From the NCBI RefSeq assembly GCF_042654525.1, contig NZ_JBHSGP010000005.1, forward strand, positions 62,001 to 126,000: a stretch of DNA of 64,000 nt. The letters are read 5' to 3'. The notes under the pieces were generated by a model. It was given only the letters and a program-made list of their open reading frames with translations, had not been told where the DNA came from and ran no database searches. Shown one piece after another: positions 36,123 through 44,294 of this stretch (positions within the stretch are counted from its first letter, which is position 1; each line of letters begins with the position of its first letter). The DNA comes from Geojedonia litorea (GTDB lineage: Bacteria; Bacteroidota; Bacteroidia; Flavobacteriales; Flavobacteriaceae). A program made the position numbers and the translations under genes.

Positions 36123-36806
36123 CTACTTTTTAGTATCGCTTTCAATAAGTCCATCACGCAGGCGAATTACCCGCTCGGCGTGCGCAGCGATTTCTTCTTC
36201 ATGAGTGACCATGATTACGGTATTTCCAGCTTTGTGTATGGCATCAAACAAATTCATAATTTCAACGCCTGTTTTTGAGTCTAAGTTCCCGGTAGGTTCA
36301 TCAGCAAGAATAATAGAAGGATTGTTCACCAAGGCTCTCGCTACCGCAACACGCTGACGCTGTCCTCCAGAAAGCTGATTGGGGCGGTGATCCATGCGGT
36401 CGGCCAAGCCAACATCGGTAAGTACCTGTTCTGCACGTTCGGTGCGGTCGCGTTTGGAGGCGCCACCATAGACCATAGGGAGGGCAACATTATCTAAAGC
36501 GGTGGTACGTGGCAATAGATTAAAGGTTTGGAATACAAATCCAATTTCCTTGTTACGTATTTCGGCCAATTCGTCATCACTCATCTTACTCACATCTTTT
36601 CCATTTAAGATGTAAGAGCCCGCTGTAGGTGTATCTAAACATCCCAATAGGTTCATCAATGTCGATTTTCCAGAGCCCGAAGGCCCCATAATGGCTACAT
36701 ATTCACCCTTATTAATATCTAAATCGATTCCTTTTAAAACATGAACGGTTTCCTGTCCTAATTTAAAATCCCTGATAATGTCTCGAATTTTTATAATGTT
36801 AGCCAT
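36123..36806 (-). CDS. ABC transporter ATP-binding protein, MacB/LolD-like
   Basis: A 227-residue ATPase with Walker A GPSGSGKSTLMNLLG, signature LSGGQRQRVAVARALV, Walker B IILADEPTGNLDS and the switch His in VTHEEE. It belongs to the MacB/LolD/FtsE-type group (GxPTAGSYILNGKDVSKMSD), which powers lipoprotein release, peptide export or mechanotransmission with a FtsX-like permease. No permease gene is adjacent in this window, so the partner must be encoded elsewhere. The 145-bp repeats begin right after its stop codon. Confidence 0.88.
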   Translation of the reverse strand: MANIIKIRDIIRDFKLGQETVHVLKGIDLDINKGEYVAIMGPSGSGKSTLMNLLGCLDTPTAGSYILNGKDVSKMSDDELAEIRNKEIGFVFQTFNLLPRTTALDNVALPMVYGGASKRDRTERAEQVLTDVGLADRMDHRPNQLSGGQRQRVAVARALVNNPSIILADEPTGNLDSKTGVEIMNLFDAIHKAGNTVIMVTHEEEIAAHAERVIRLRDGLIESDTKK

Positions 36807-36923
36807 TGGTAAAAGTTAAATTTATGAAGTTTGAAGCCATATCAGCTGTCCAAGTTTAATAGTTGTTTTCATGTATGTGAGCTAGAGACATACGTTTAGT
36901 ATGACGTTAAAGACTAAAGGATG

Positions 36924-37694
36924 TTACATTCTTATTTTAAAATTTTCTTTAACCTGTTCTTTTCTGAATAGCACGAGGCCCCAAAAAAAGCTGTCAATGG
37001 TCACCGAGACTTTAGGATGTTGTTTAATGTTTTCCCAAGCTTGCGTCATGCCTTTAGACCAATAGATATCATCAAAGATCATAATGGTGTTATTATGAAC
37101 AGAAGGGAGTAGGGTTTCAAAATACTGTAGTGTGGGTTTTTTTTGATGATGACCATCTATAAAAATTAGATCCCATTGCTGTTGGTTTAATTGTGGGAGT
37201 TGCTCTTCAAATCGGCCTATTTTTAGCTGCTGATTTTGTATGCCAAAGTCTTGAAGTTGTTGAGCAGCAATGGCTGCGATTTCTGGACTACCTTCAATGC
37301 TGCTGACCTGACCTTCAAGGTTGCCAAGGGCAATCGCCTGTGTGCCTATTCCTAAAGAGGTGCCAAGTTCCAAGCTCCGTTTTGGTTTTAAGTAGTGTGC
37401 GAGTCTGAAAAGTAGTTGTGCACGATGTAGTGTGGTTCCAGAAGTTTTTGCAATATGACCTACTCGTCGCTTTGAGGATTTAAAACGTTTAGAGCCTGCA
37501 CCATAATCGGTGATTTGAATGGTGTCTGAATTTTTAAGTAGTGAATTTCTGTATGTCTTTAGGGACTTATAGGCGGGATAGGAAACCTTATCGTAAAAAC
37601 ACTTCGTTATTAAATCATAAACAAAGGGGGAGTGCACACCGTGCTGGTTGGTAGATGTTAGTAGGAATTTAATGTATTGAATACTTTGATACAT
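36924..37694 (-). CDS. Class I SAM-dependent O-methyltransferase-like protein
   Basis: A protein of 256 residues from the ATG at 37694 (MYQSIQYIKFLLTSTNQHGV). It has a Rossmann-type methyltransferase core: LELGTSLGIGTQAIALG (SAM loop), GQVSSIEGSPEIAAIAAQQL, then LIFIDGHHQKKPTLQYFETL and IMIFDDIYWSKGM, similar to catechol O-methyltransferase-like enzymes. The N-terminal HGVHSPFVYDLITKCFYDK motif is a Bacteroidota hallmark of this family. Substrate unknown. It precedes the ABC ATPase by about 117 bases on the same strand. Confidence 0.8.
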   Translation of the reverse strand: MYQSIQYIKFLLTSTNQHGVHSPFVYDLITKCFYDKVSYPAYKSLKTYRNSLLKNSDTIQITDYGAGSKRFKSSKRRVGHIAKTSGTTLHRAQLLFRLAHYLKPKRSLELGTSLGIGTQAIALGNLEGQVSSIEGSPEIAAIAAQQLQDFGIQNQQLKIGRFEEQLPQLNQQQWDLIFIDGHHQKKPTLQYFETLLPSVHNNTIMIFDDIYWSKGMTQAWENIKQHPKVSVTIDSFFWGLVLFRKEQVKENFKIRM

Positions 37695-37763
37695 AATGTT
37701 TGCAAAACTATACAAAAGAACTCATATTGTTCCAGTGAGAGTATTATGGAATAGTATTAGTTT

Positions 37764-37849
37764 TGTCATATTGAGTTTGCCTACCCAAATCAGGTCGAAG
37801 ATTCGAGGTGTTTCCTATAAAAGTATGTCACACTGAGCTTGTCGAAGTG
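37764..37849. repeat. Upstream inverted repeat copies flanking the first GIY-YIG gene
   Basis: An intact copy at 37826-37849 begins TGTCACACTGAGC and ends GTCGAAGTG. It is the reverse complement, with one mismatch, of the unit repeated downstream (38270-38293). A diverged outer copy starts at 37764 (TGTCATATTGAG ... GGTCGAAG) and resembles the reverse complement of the diverged outermost downstream copy (38358-38406). Confidence 0.8.
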
Positions 37850-37874
37850 CAATTGAAAAACATATATTCAATCT

Positions 37875-38189
37875 ATGAAATTCTATTTTGTTTATATCCT
37901 ACTTTGTGCCGATAAAAGCTACTATACTGGTATAACTAATAATTTAGAATATCGTCTTATACAACATCAAAACGGATTGGCATCTGCCTATACTGCGAAA
38001 CGGCTTCCAATACGTTTGGAATGGCATTTACAATGTACAGATCCGAAAGATGCCATCGCCATAGAAAAACAACTTAAGGGCTGGTCAAGAAAAAAGAAAC
38101 AAGCTCTAATCGAAGGTAAGTGGGAGGATCTTGTGAAGTTTTCTAAAAATTATTCTGAATATGGAAACCCAAAATTAGACAACCTTTAA
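37875..38189 (+). CDS. Small GIY-YIG nuclease domain protein (first copy)
   Basis: A 104-residue single-domain protein. The GIY-YIG motif is FVYILLCADKSYYTG, followed by the catalytic Arg in NNLEYRLIQHQNG and the metal-binding Glu in AIAIEKQLKGWSRKKKQAL. The domain is complete and nothing else is attached. GIY-YIG domains cut DNA in UvrC, homing nucleases and Slx1; the free-standing small forms have no clear role. The gene is bracketed by inverted copies of a short repeat, at 37826-37849 upstream and four 44-bp units from 38226 downstream, an arrangement suggesting that repeat and gene belong together. Confidence 0.88.
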   Translation: MKFYFVYILLCADKSYYTGITNNLEYRLIQHQNGLASAYTAKRLPIRLEWHLQCTDPKDAIAIEKQLKGWSRKKKQALIEGKWEDLVKFSKNYSEYGNPKLDNL

Positions 38190-38225
38190 CTAAGTCAATG
38201 TGACAATAGAAGTAGATTTGGATAA

Positions 38226-38406
38226 CACTTCGATGGGCTCAGTGTGACAATAGAGATAGATTTAGATACCACTTCGACAGGCTCAGTGTGACAATAGAAT
38301 ATGGTTTGGGTAACACTTCGACAGGCTCAGTGTGACAATAGAATATGGATTTAGTCACACTTCGACCCCTTCAACTGGCTCGGAGCAGGCAGGTTCATTG
38401 TGACAA
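38226..38406. repeat. 44-bp tandem repeats downstream of the first GIY-YIG gene
   Basis: The unit CACTTCGACAGGCTCAGTG plus TGACAATAGA and an AT-rich spacer recurs at 38226, 38270, 38314 and 38358, exactly 44 bases apart. The first has small changes and the last carries an insertion rich in G and C. A partial unit (TCAATGTGACAATAGA) precedes them at about 38194. The set lies between convergent genes. Confidence 0.9.
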
Positions 38407-38421
38407 TAATTCTAGTTGATT

Positions 38422-40284
38422 TTAATTTTCCAGTTTTTCCGAAAGTTCAAACCAACGTGCTTCCTTGGTTTCGATTTCAGTTATGAGTTTCTGCAAGTCT
38501 TTGGAGAGGGCATTGATTTGATCTTGAGTCAAACCACTATCATGAAATTTGGCTTCCAAAGCCTTTTTATCCAATTCCAAAGCCCTAATCTTAGTCTCTA
38601 AATTTTTGAGTTCTTTTTGTTCATTATAGTTAAGTTTTTGCGCTTCGTTTTGTTCAAGTCGACTAGGATCTGGAGCCTCGTGTTTTGCTTTGTCTTCTTC
38701 AGGAGCACTGGCTTCATAGTCGCGATAATCGCTATAATTGCCTGGAAAATCCTGCACCTCGCCATCACCCTTAAACACAAATAAATGGTCTACAATCTTA
38801 TCCATAAAATAACGATCGTGAGAGACCACTAACAAGCAGCCTGGGAAATCCAATAGAAATTCCTCCAAGACATTTAAGGTGACAATATCGAGATCGTTGG
38901 TAGGCTCATCTAAAATCAGGAAATTGGGATTTTGTATAAGCACTGTGCAGAGGTAGAGTCGTTTTTGCTCACCACCGCTTAACTTTTCAACATAATCGTA
39001 TTGTTTTTTACTGTCAAATAGAAAGCGTTCCAAAAGTTGCTTGGCCGAGATTTGTCGTCCTTTGGTTAAGGGGATGTATTCTCCAAAGGCTTTGATAACC
39101 TCAATCACTTTTTGCCCCGGCTGCACCTGTATCCCAGATTGGGTATAGTACCCAAATTTTACGGTTTCACCAATCACAATCTTTCCGGCATCGGGTTGCA
39201 CCGTTTTGGTGAGCAGATTTAAAAAGGTGGATTTACCTGTTCCATTTTTACCAATAATGCCAATGCGTTCGCCTTTTTTAAAGACATAATCAAATCCGTT
39301 TAGGATGGTTTTGTTTGTAAAAGCTTTGGATACCTTATGGAATTCGACAACCTTACTACCCAGCCGTTCAATATTCAATTCTAATTGGATGGTGTGGTCC
39401 TTACGGCGTTGCTGTGCACGTGTTTTGATGTCTTGAAAGTCATCAATCCGAGATTTAGACTTTGTGGTTCGGGCTTTAGGCTGTCGGCGCATCCATTCCA
39501 GTTCTTTTTTAAACAGTTGTTTGGCTTTGCCTGTTTCCACCTGTTCTTGAACTACGCGCGCTTCCTTTTGCTCCAAATAATAGGAATAGTTGCCTTTGTA
39601 GGTATAGAGTTGCCCATGGTCTAGTTCAATAATCTCATTGCAGACCCGTTCTAGAAAATAACGGTCGTGGGTGACCATAAAGAGTGTAAACTGGGCTTTG
39701 GCAAAATACTGTTCTAGCCATTCAATCATTTCGAGGTCTAGGTGGTTGGTGGGTTCATCCAGCACCAATACATCGGGGTTGATGATCAGGGCTTTGGCCA
39801 GTGCTAATCGCTTTTTTTGTCCTCCAGAAAGCGTACTGACCTTTTGGTTAAGCTGATCGAGTTTAAGTTGAAACAAGATTTGTTTGCATTGCAACTCGTA
39901 TTCCCAGGCATTGTGGATATCCATTTGCTCAAAGGCTTTTTGGTAAGCTTCGGTGTCCTCTGGATGTAGCAGGGCCTTTTCATAATTTGCTACAATCTTG
40001 AGGATGGGCAAGTCAGAATTGAAAATGGTACTTTCAACGGTTTGGGACTCATCAAATTGGGGGGACTGTGATAAAAAGGCCAGACGAAGTCCGTTGCGCA
40101 TCACCACTTGTCCAGCATCTGGCGTATCGGTGCCACAGAGGATATTTAATATAGAGGTCTTCCCGCTTCCGTTTTTAGCGATAAAGGCAATCTTTTGATC
40201 TTTATGAATGCTAAAGGAAAGGTCTGTGAAGAGTTGGAGCTCTCCATAAGCTTTTGAAATCTGTTCAACAGTAATGTAATTCAC
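38422..40284 (-). CDS. ABC-F family ATPase, Uup-like
   Basis: A 620-residue soluble protein with two ABC domains (Walker A GKNGSGKTSI-type AKNGSGKTSILNILCG and GKNGTGKSTFLNLL; signatures LSGGQKKRLALAKALI and LSGGEQKRLYLCTVLI; DEPTNHLD and DEPTNDLD). Between them is the ABC-F linker (KKELEWMRRQPKARTTKSKS), and at the C terminus a charged coiled coil (about 530-620), as in Uup. ABC-F proteins act on the ribosome or on DNA intermediates and do not transport. It is divergent from the wza-like gene. Confidence 0.92.
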   Translation of the reverse strand: MNYITVEQISKAYGELQLFTDLSFSIHKDQKIAFIAKNGSGKTSILNILCGTDTPDAGQVVMRNGLRLAFLSQSPQFDESQTVESTIFNSDLPILKIVANYEKALLHPEDTEAYQKAFEQMDIHNAWEYELQCKQILFQLKLDQLNQKVSTLSGGQKKRLALAKALIINPDVLVLDEPTNHLDLEMIEWLEQYFAKAQFTLFMVTHDRYFLERVCNEIIELDHGQLYTYKGNYSYYLEQKEARVVQEQVETGKAKQLFKKELEWMRRQPKARTTKSKSRIDDFQDIKTRAQQRRKDHTIQLELNIERLGSKVVEFHKVSKAFTNKTILNGFDYVFKKGERIGIIGKNGTGKSTFLNLLTKTVQPDAGKIVIGETVKFGYYTQSGIQVQPGQKVIEVIKAFGEYIPLTKGRQISAKQLLERFLFDSKKQYDYVEKLSGGEQKRLYLCTVLIQNPNFLILDEPTNDLDIVTLNVLEEFLLDFPGCLLVVSHDRYFMDKIVDHLFVFKGDGEVQDFPGNYSDYRDYEASAPEEDKAKHEAPDPSRLEQNEAQKLNYNEQKELKNLETKIRALELDKKALEAKFHDSGLTQDQINALSKDLQKLITEIETKEARWFELSEKLEN

Positions 40285-40335
40285 AGTAAGTTTTTTGCAA
40301 ATAACGGGAATAAAACAAAAAAATACAGAATAGTT

Positions 40336-40364
40336 TTGATATTCCTAGTGATGCGCTATATTTG
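40336..40364 (+). promoter_or_regulatory. Promoter of the polysaccharide export operon
   Basis: TTG (40336-40338), an 18-base spacer and TATATTTG (40357-40364) match the Bacteroidota promoter very well. Because the -7 box covers an upstream in-frame GTG at 40364, the true start of the next gene must lie downstream, most likely the ATG at 40388. Confidence 0.75.
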
Positions 40365-40387
40365 TGAGGATCATGGCCTCTATTTGT

Positions 40388-41182
40388 ATGAAATACCCTT
40401 TGCTAGTTATTGGAGTTTTATTGTGTAGTTTTTTTACCTCCTGCATTCCGTATAAAGATACTTTGTATTATCAGCAAAAAGGAACTGCCATAGATTCCAC
40501 ACAAGTATTACAACAGATACAGCAACCTTATCGTGTACAGATCAACGACATCTTAAGTATACGTATTAAAGTGCTGGATCAGGACAATGTGGCTATTTTT
40601 AACCCCATAGGTGATAGTGGTGATCTTAATGCCACTTCAGCCGAAAACGCTTATATGAATGGCTTTACGGTGGATCTTCATGGCAATATTCGTATTCCGG
40701 TTTTAGGAGAGCTCCAAGTTTTGGGATATACCACTGTAGAAATCCAAAGTAAAGTGGAGGCATTGCTTCTAAAGGAACAATTTAAAGAAACAGCGCGCAT
40801 TTTTGTGACGGTAAAACTTGCAGGGCTGCGTTACACGACCAGTGGAGAAATTAACAATACAGGAACACAGACACTATATCAGGAACGCGTCAATATTTTT
40901 GAGGCTCTGGCCAATTCTGGTGATATTCCCGTAACAGGCGATAAAAAGGATGTCTTACTCATACGGCAATACCCCCAAGGCCAGGAGATCCATCATCTGG
41001 ATCTCACCGATATTGCTATAATGCAGTCGCCCTATTACTATATACAACCCAATGACATGATCTATGTAAAACCCTTAAAGCAAAAGGCTTTGGGTACAGG
41101 GACTACGGTATTAGAAAATATCACGAGAATTGCTTCGGTGTTGACCTTATTAACCAGTATTATATTAATTGCAAAACGTTAA
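40388..41182 (+). CDS. Outer-membrane polysaccharide export lipoprotein, Wza-like
   Basis: A 264-residue protein starting at 40388, chosen because the promoter -7 box ends at 40364 and because it gives a lipoprotein signal with FFTSC as lipobox. The Poly_export and SLBB domains are visible: YRVQINDILSIRIKVLDQDN and NGFTVDLHGNIRIPVLGELQ, then INNTGTQTLYQERVNIFEAL. A C-terminal membrane segment (ITRIASVLTLLTSIILIAKR) matches Bacteroidota Wza-like proteins. It forms the outer-membrane channel partner of the Wzc-like kinase encoded 16 bases downstream. First gene of the surface-polysaccharide locus. Confidence 0.92.
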   Translation: MKYPLLVIGVLLCSFFTSCIPYKDTLYYQQKGTAIDSTQVLQQIQQPYRVQINDILSIRIKVLDQDNVAIFNPIGDSGDLNATSAENAYMNGFTVDLHGNIRIPVLGELQVLGYTTVEIQSKVEALLLKEQFKETARIFVTVKLAGLRYTTSGEINNTGTQTLYQERVNIFEALANSGDIPVTGDKKDVLLIRQYPQGQEIHHLDLTDIAIMQSPYYYIQPNDMIYVKPLKQKALGTGTTVLENITRIASVLTLLTSIILIAKR

Positions 41183-41198
41183 TGGATGAGCTAAATTT

Positions 41199-43682
41199 AT
41201 GTCAAATTCCGAATTTCAAGATATAGACACTTCCGAACCGCAGGGCACTACCTTTGATTTTAGAGGCTTTTTATTTAAAGCCCTTAACTTATGGAAGTTG
41301 GTTTTGGTGAGTATAGGAGTAGCCTTGATTATTGCTTATCTCATCAATATCCGTAAAGAGAATATTTATAGGTTGGACTCTCTTATTTCTGTGGAGAGTG
41401 AACAGAATCCCTTTTTTACGGCCAATACCAGTATCTCCTTTAATTGGGGTGGGGTTTCTGGTAAGGTAGGTAAGATTATGACCACGATTCGTACGCGCAC
41501 CCATAATGAAAAGGTGGTGGATTCTCTAGACTTTTTTATGCGTTATTTAGTTCAGGGCAAATACCGAATGGTGGATATCTACAAAAGTTCACCTTATGAA
41601 GTTAAAATTAATCGAGCAGAAGGTCAGATTCTCGGGAAACAATTGGGTATACGTTTTATCAATGATAAGGAATTTGAACTTTTTACCACGTTTGAAGGCA
41701 CGAGTCAAACCGTACAACGCTATAGCGACAAATCTACCTACGCCGTTCCTGTGCCTAATGGACCCTTTGTAAAGCGCTATAGGTTAGGCGATTCTATTCA
41801 ATTGCCCTTTTTTAATGCAGTAATCACACAGCGACCAGGCAAGCGTCTTCTTCCCAATTCGGAGTTTTTTATCCAATTTTTAAATTTTGATGGGGTGGTG
41901 CGCTCGTTTCAGTTTGCCGTGGGTATTAAACCGTTTGCGGGTTCTTCAGCCGTGCTACAGTTAACCTTGTCGGGGACTAACAAAGCCAAGATTGTGGATT
42001 ATTTAAATGCCACGGCAGCCATTTTAAGCAAAACAGAGTTAGAGCGTAAGAATTTATATGCCACCAATACCATACGATTTATAGATAGTAGTCTGGCCTC
42101 TGTTGATGGTAATTTAAAGAATATTATTGAGGAGATGAATGCCTTTAGGAAACAAAATAAGGTGTTCGATGTGAGTGAAGAAATGGCGCAGGTGTCCGCC
42201 AAACTTAAAGAGTTTGATCTTAAGAAAGAGGAAGAACAATCTAAACTTAATTATCTTAATTCGTTAGAGCAGTACTTAAACACAAAAACTGATTATAGTC
42301 GAATTGCCGCGCCAACGTCGGTGGGTATAACCGAAGGGAATATTTTAGGCAGTGTGGCCAAAATTATTAGTTTAGCCATTGAGCGTCAAAACTTGGAGCA
42401 TACGGCCAAAGAAGGTTCGGTCTTGTTTGAAGATATCGATCGTCGAATTAATTCGGAAAAGAATGTATTATTAGAGACTATTGATGCCACTAAAAAAACC
42501 ATCGGTATCCAACTTAATACGCTTAATAAATCCATAGCTATTTATGAAGGCCAATTGAGTAATTTACCAGAAGATCAGCAGCAATATCTCAAGATACAGC
42601 GCAAAATGGACATTAGCCAAGAGGCTTATGACGTGTATCAGGCGAAGCGTGGTGAGGCTGCCATTGTGAAAGCAGCCAATGTTTCGGATATTACAGTAGT
42701 AGATGCGGCGAAAGATATTGGCAATGGGCCTATAGGGCCTAATAAGAGCCTTAATTATATGATGGCCTTGATGGTCGGCTTTTTTACCCCCATGTTTTTT
42801 ATTTTTGTCATCTTTTTATTAGACAATACCATTCATGGCTCTGATGAGGTGGAACGCCTGTCTAAAATTCCCATTTTAGGTCTAGTTGGGAAATACAACT
42901 ACCCTAACAATCTCGTGGTTTTTGAAAAGCCCAAGTCGGCGGTCTCCGAGTCCTTTCGTTCCATTCGTTCCAGTTTGCAGTTTATATATAAGAAACAGGA
43001 CAAAGATGTTAAACAAGGCCGTACTTTAATGATTACTTCTTCAGTGAGTGGGGAAGGGAAGACCTTTTGCTCCATTAATGTGGCCACTGTATATGCGCTC
43101 TCTGGTAAAAAAACTATGCTGTTAGGGCTAGACTTACGTAAACCTAAAATTTTTGGAGATTTTAATATTAATAACGATCAAGGGGTGGTTAATTATCTCA
43201 TTGGAGAAAGTTCTATTGATGAAGTGACCTACAAGACACATATTGAAAATCTGGACGTGATTCCTTCTGGGCCTGTGCCTCCTAATCCGTCGGAATTATT
43301 GATGAGTGATTCTATCAAAACCTTGATAGCCCAGCTCCGAGAAAAGTATGATATGATTATTTTGGATACGCCGCCTCTGGGGCTGGTGACTGATGCACTA
43401 GAACTTACTCAGTATTCAGATGCCACCATTTTTATGATCCGTTTGGACTATACCAAAAAAGGTATGTTGGCCCTGGTGAATGCCAAATACCGCGTTGGGG
43501 AGGTTAAAAACATCAGTTTTGTACTCAACTTCTACAAGCATAAAACCAATCATAATTATGGTTACGGTTATGGTTATGGCTATGGTTACGGCTATGGTTA
43601 CGGGGTTTATGGCAATGCCTATCACGAAGATGACAAGCCTAATTTAGTTAAAAAAGTACGCCGTTTTTTAAGACGCTTTTAA
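41199..43682 (+). CDS. Wzc-like polysaccharide co-polymerase / tyrosine autokinase
   Basis: An 827-residue inner-membrane protein. A Wzz domain is bounded by membrane helices at about 27-48 and 520-540, with a periplasmic coiled coil between. The cytoplasmic BY-kinase domain has Walker A SSVSGEGKTFCSINVATVYA, Walker A' MLLGLDLRKPKIFGDFN and Walker B MIILDTPPLGL. The tail carries eight consecutive Tyr-Gly pairs (about residues 787-802) plus two more tyrosines before a basic end (KKVRRFLRRF). The tyrosine cluster is the expected autophosphorylation site that controls chain length and export. It works with the Wza-like protein. Confidence 0.94.
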   Translation: MSNSEFQDIDTSEPQGTTFDFRGFLFKALNLWKLVLVSIGVALIIAYLINIRKENIYRLDSLISVESEQNPFFTANTSISFNWGGVSGKVGKIMTTIRTRTHNEKVVDSLDFFMRYLVQGKYRMVDIYKSSPYEVKINRAEGQILGKQLGIRFINDKEFELFTTFEGTSQTVQRYSDKSTYAVPVPNGPFVKRYRLGDSIQLPFFNAVITQRPGKRLLPNSEFFIQFLNFDGVVRSFQFAVGIKPFAGSSAVLQLTLSGTNKAKIVDYLNATAAILSKTELERKNLYATNTIRFIDSSLASVDGNLKNIIEEMNAFRKQNKVFDVSEEMAQVSAKLKEFDLKKEEEQSKLNYLNSLEQYLNTKTDYSRIAAPTSVGITEGNILGSVAKIISLAIERQNLEHTAKEGSVLFEDIDRRINSEKNVLLETIDATKKTIGIQLNTLNKSIAIYEGQLSNLPEDQQQYLKIQRKMDISQEAYDVYQAKRGEAAIVKAANVSDITVVDAAKDIGNGPIGPNKSLNYMMALMVGFFTPMFFIFVIFLLDNTIHGSDEVERLSKIPILGLVGKYNYPNNLVVFEKPKSAVSESFRSIRSSLQFIYKKQDKDVKQGRTLMITSSVSGEGKTFCSINVATVYALSGKKTMLLGLDLRKPKIFGDFNINNDQGVVNYLIGESSIDEVTYKTHIENLDVIPSGPVPPNPSELLMSDSIKTLIAQLREKYDMIILDTPPLGLVTDALELTQYSDATIFMIRLDYTKKGMLALVNAKYRVGEVKNISFVLNFYKHKTNHNYGYGYGYGYGYGYGYGVYGNAYHEDDKPNLVKKVRRFLRRF

Positions 43683-43700
43683 TTTTTCAACCTTTAGCTT

Positions 43701-44294
43701 TTGATTACTAGCCAACAACTGCTCTATAAACGCCTTTTTGATTTTAGTTTCAGTCTGATTTTGCTGTTGTTTCTCTTTATACCGCTGCTTTTATTAGTGC
43801 TTTTTGCTAGTGTAGACACTCAACAGTGGGGTCTGTTTAAGCAAGTACGAGTGGGTCAGCATGCCCGTTTGTTTCACATTTATAAAATACGAACGCTGCG
43901 TCAGGCCAAAAAAGGGCAAGGTTTAGGCGCTGAAATCATAAGTCCATTTGGACAGTTTTTAAGAGCGCACCGTTGGGATGAACTACCACAACTGTTTAAT
44001 ATTGTGTTTGGGCAGATGAGTTTTGTAGGGCCACGACCCGATCTCCCTGGTTTTGCCGACATGTTAGAGGGGGAGGACCGTGTCCTTTTAAAGGTTAAGC
44101 CCGGACTCACGGGACCCGCCAGCCTTAAATATGCCCAGGAAGCGCAGGTCTTGGCACAACAAAGTGATCCTGAAGCCTATAATCGCAGGGTGATTTGGCC
44201 TGATAAGGTTGAAATCAATAAAAACTATGTGCAGAGTTATCGATTTTCTTTAGATTTGACCTTTATTTATAGATCTTTAAGCCGCTTAATATGA
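43701..44294 (+). CDS. Initiating sugar-phosphate transferase
   Basis: A 197-residue polyprenyl-phosphate glycosyl-1-phosphate transferase of the small (PglC-like) type. It shows an N-terminal KRLFDFSFSLILLLFLFIPL reentrant helix, GLFKQVRVGQHARLFHIYKI then RTLR, the catalytic RAHRWDELPQLFNIVFGQMS, and FVGPRPDLPGFADM and KPGLTGPASLKY. It places the first sugar phosphate on undecaprenyl phosphate. A TTG start 18 bases after the kinase gene gives the expected N terminus. It overlaps the next gene by 4 bases (ATGA). Confidence 0.92.
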   Translation: MITSQQLLYKRLFDFSFSLILLLFLFIPLLLLVLFASVDTQQWGLFKQVRVGQHARLFHIYKIRTLRQAKKGQGLGAEIISPFGQFLRAHRWDELPQLFNIVFGQMSFVGPRPDLPGFADMLEGEDRVLLKVKPGLTGPASLKYAQEAQVLAQQSDPEAYNRRVIWPDKVEINKNYVQSYRFSLDLTFIYRSLSRLI

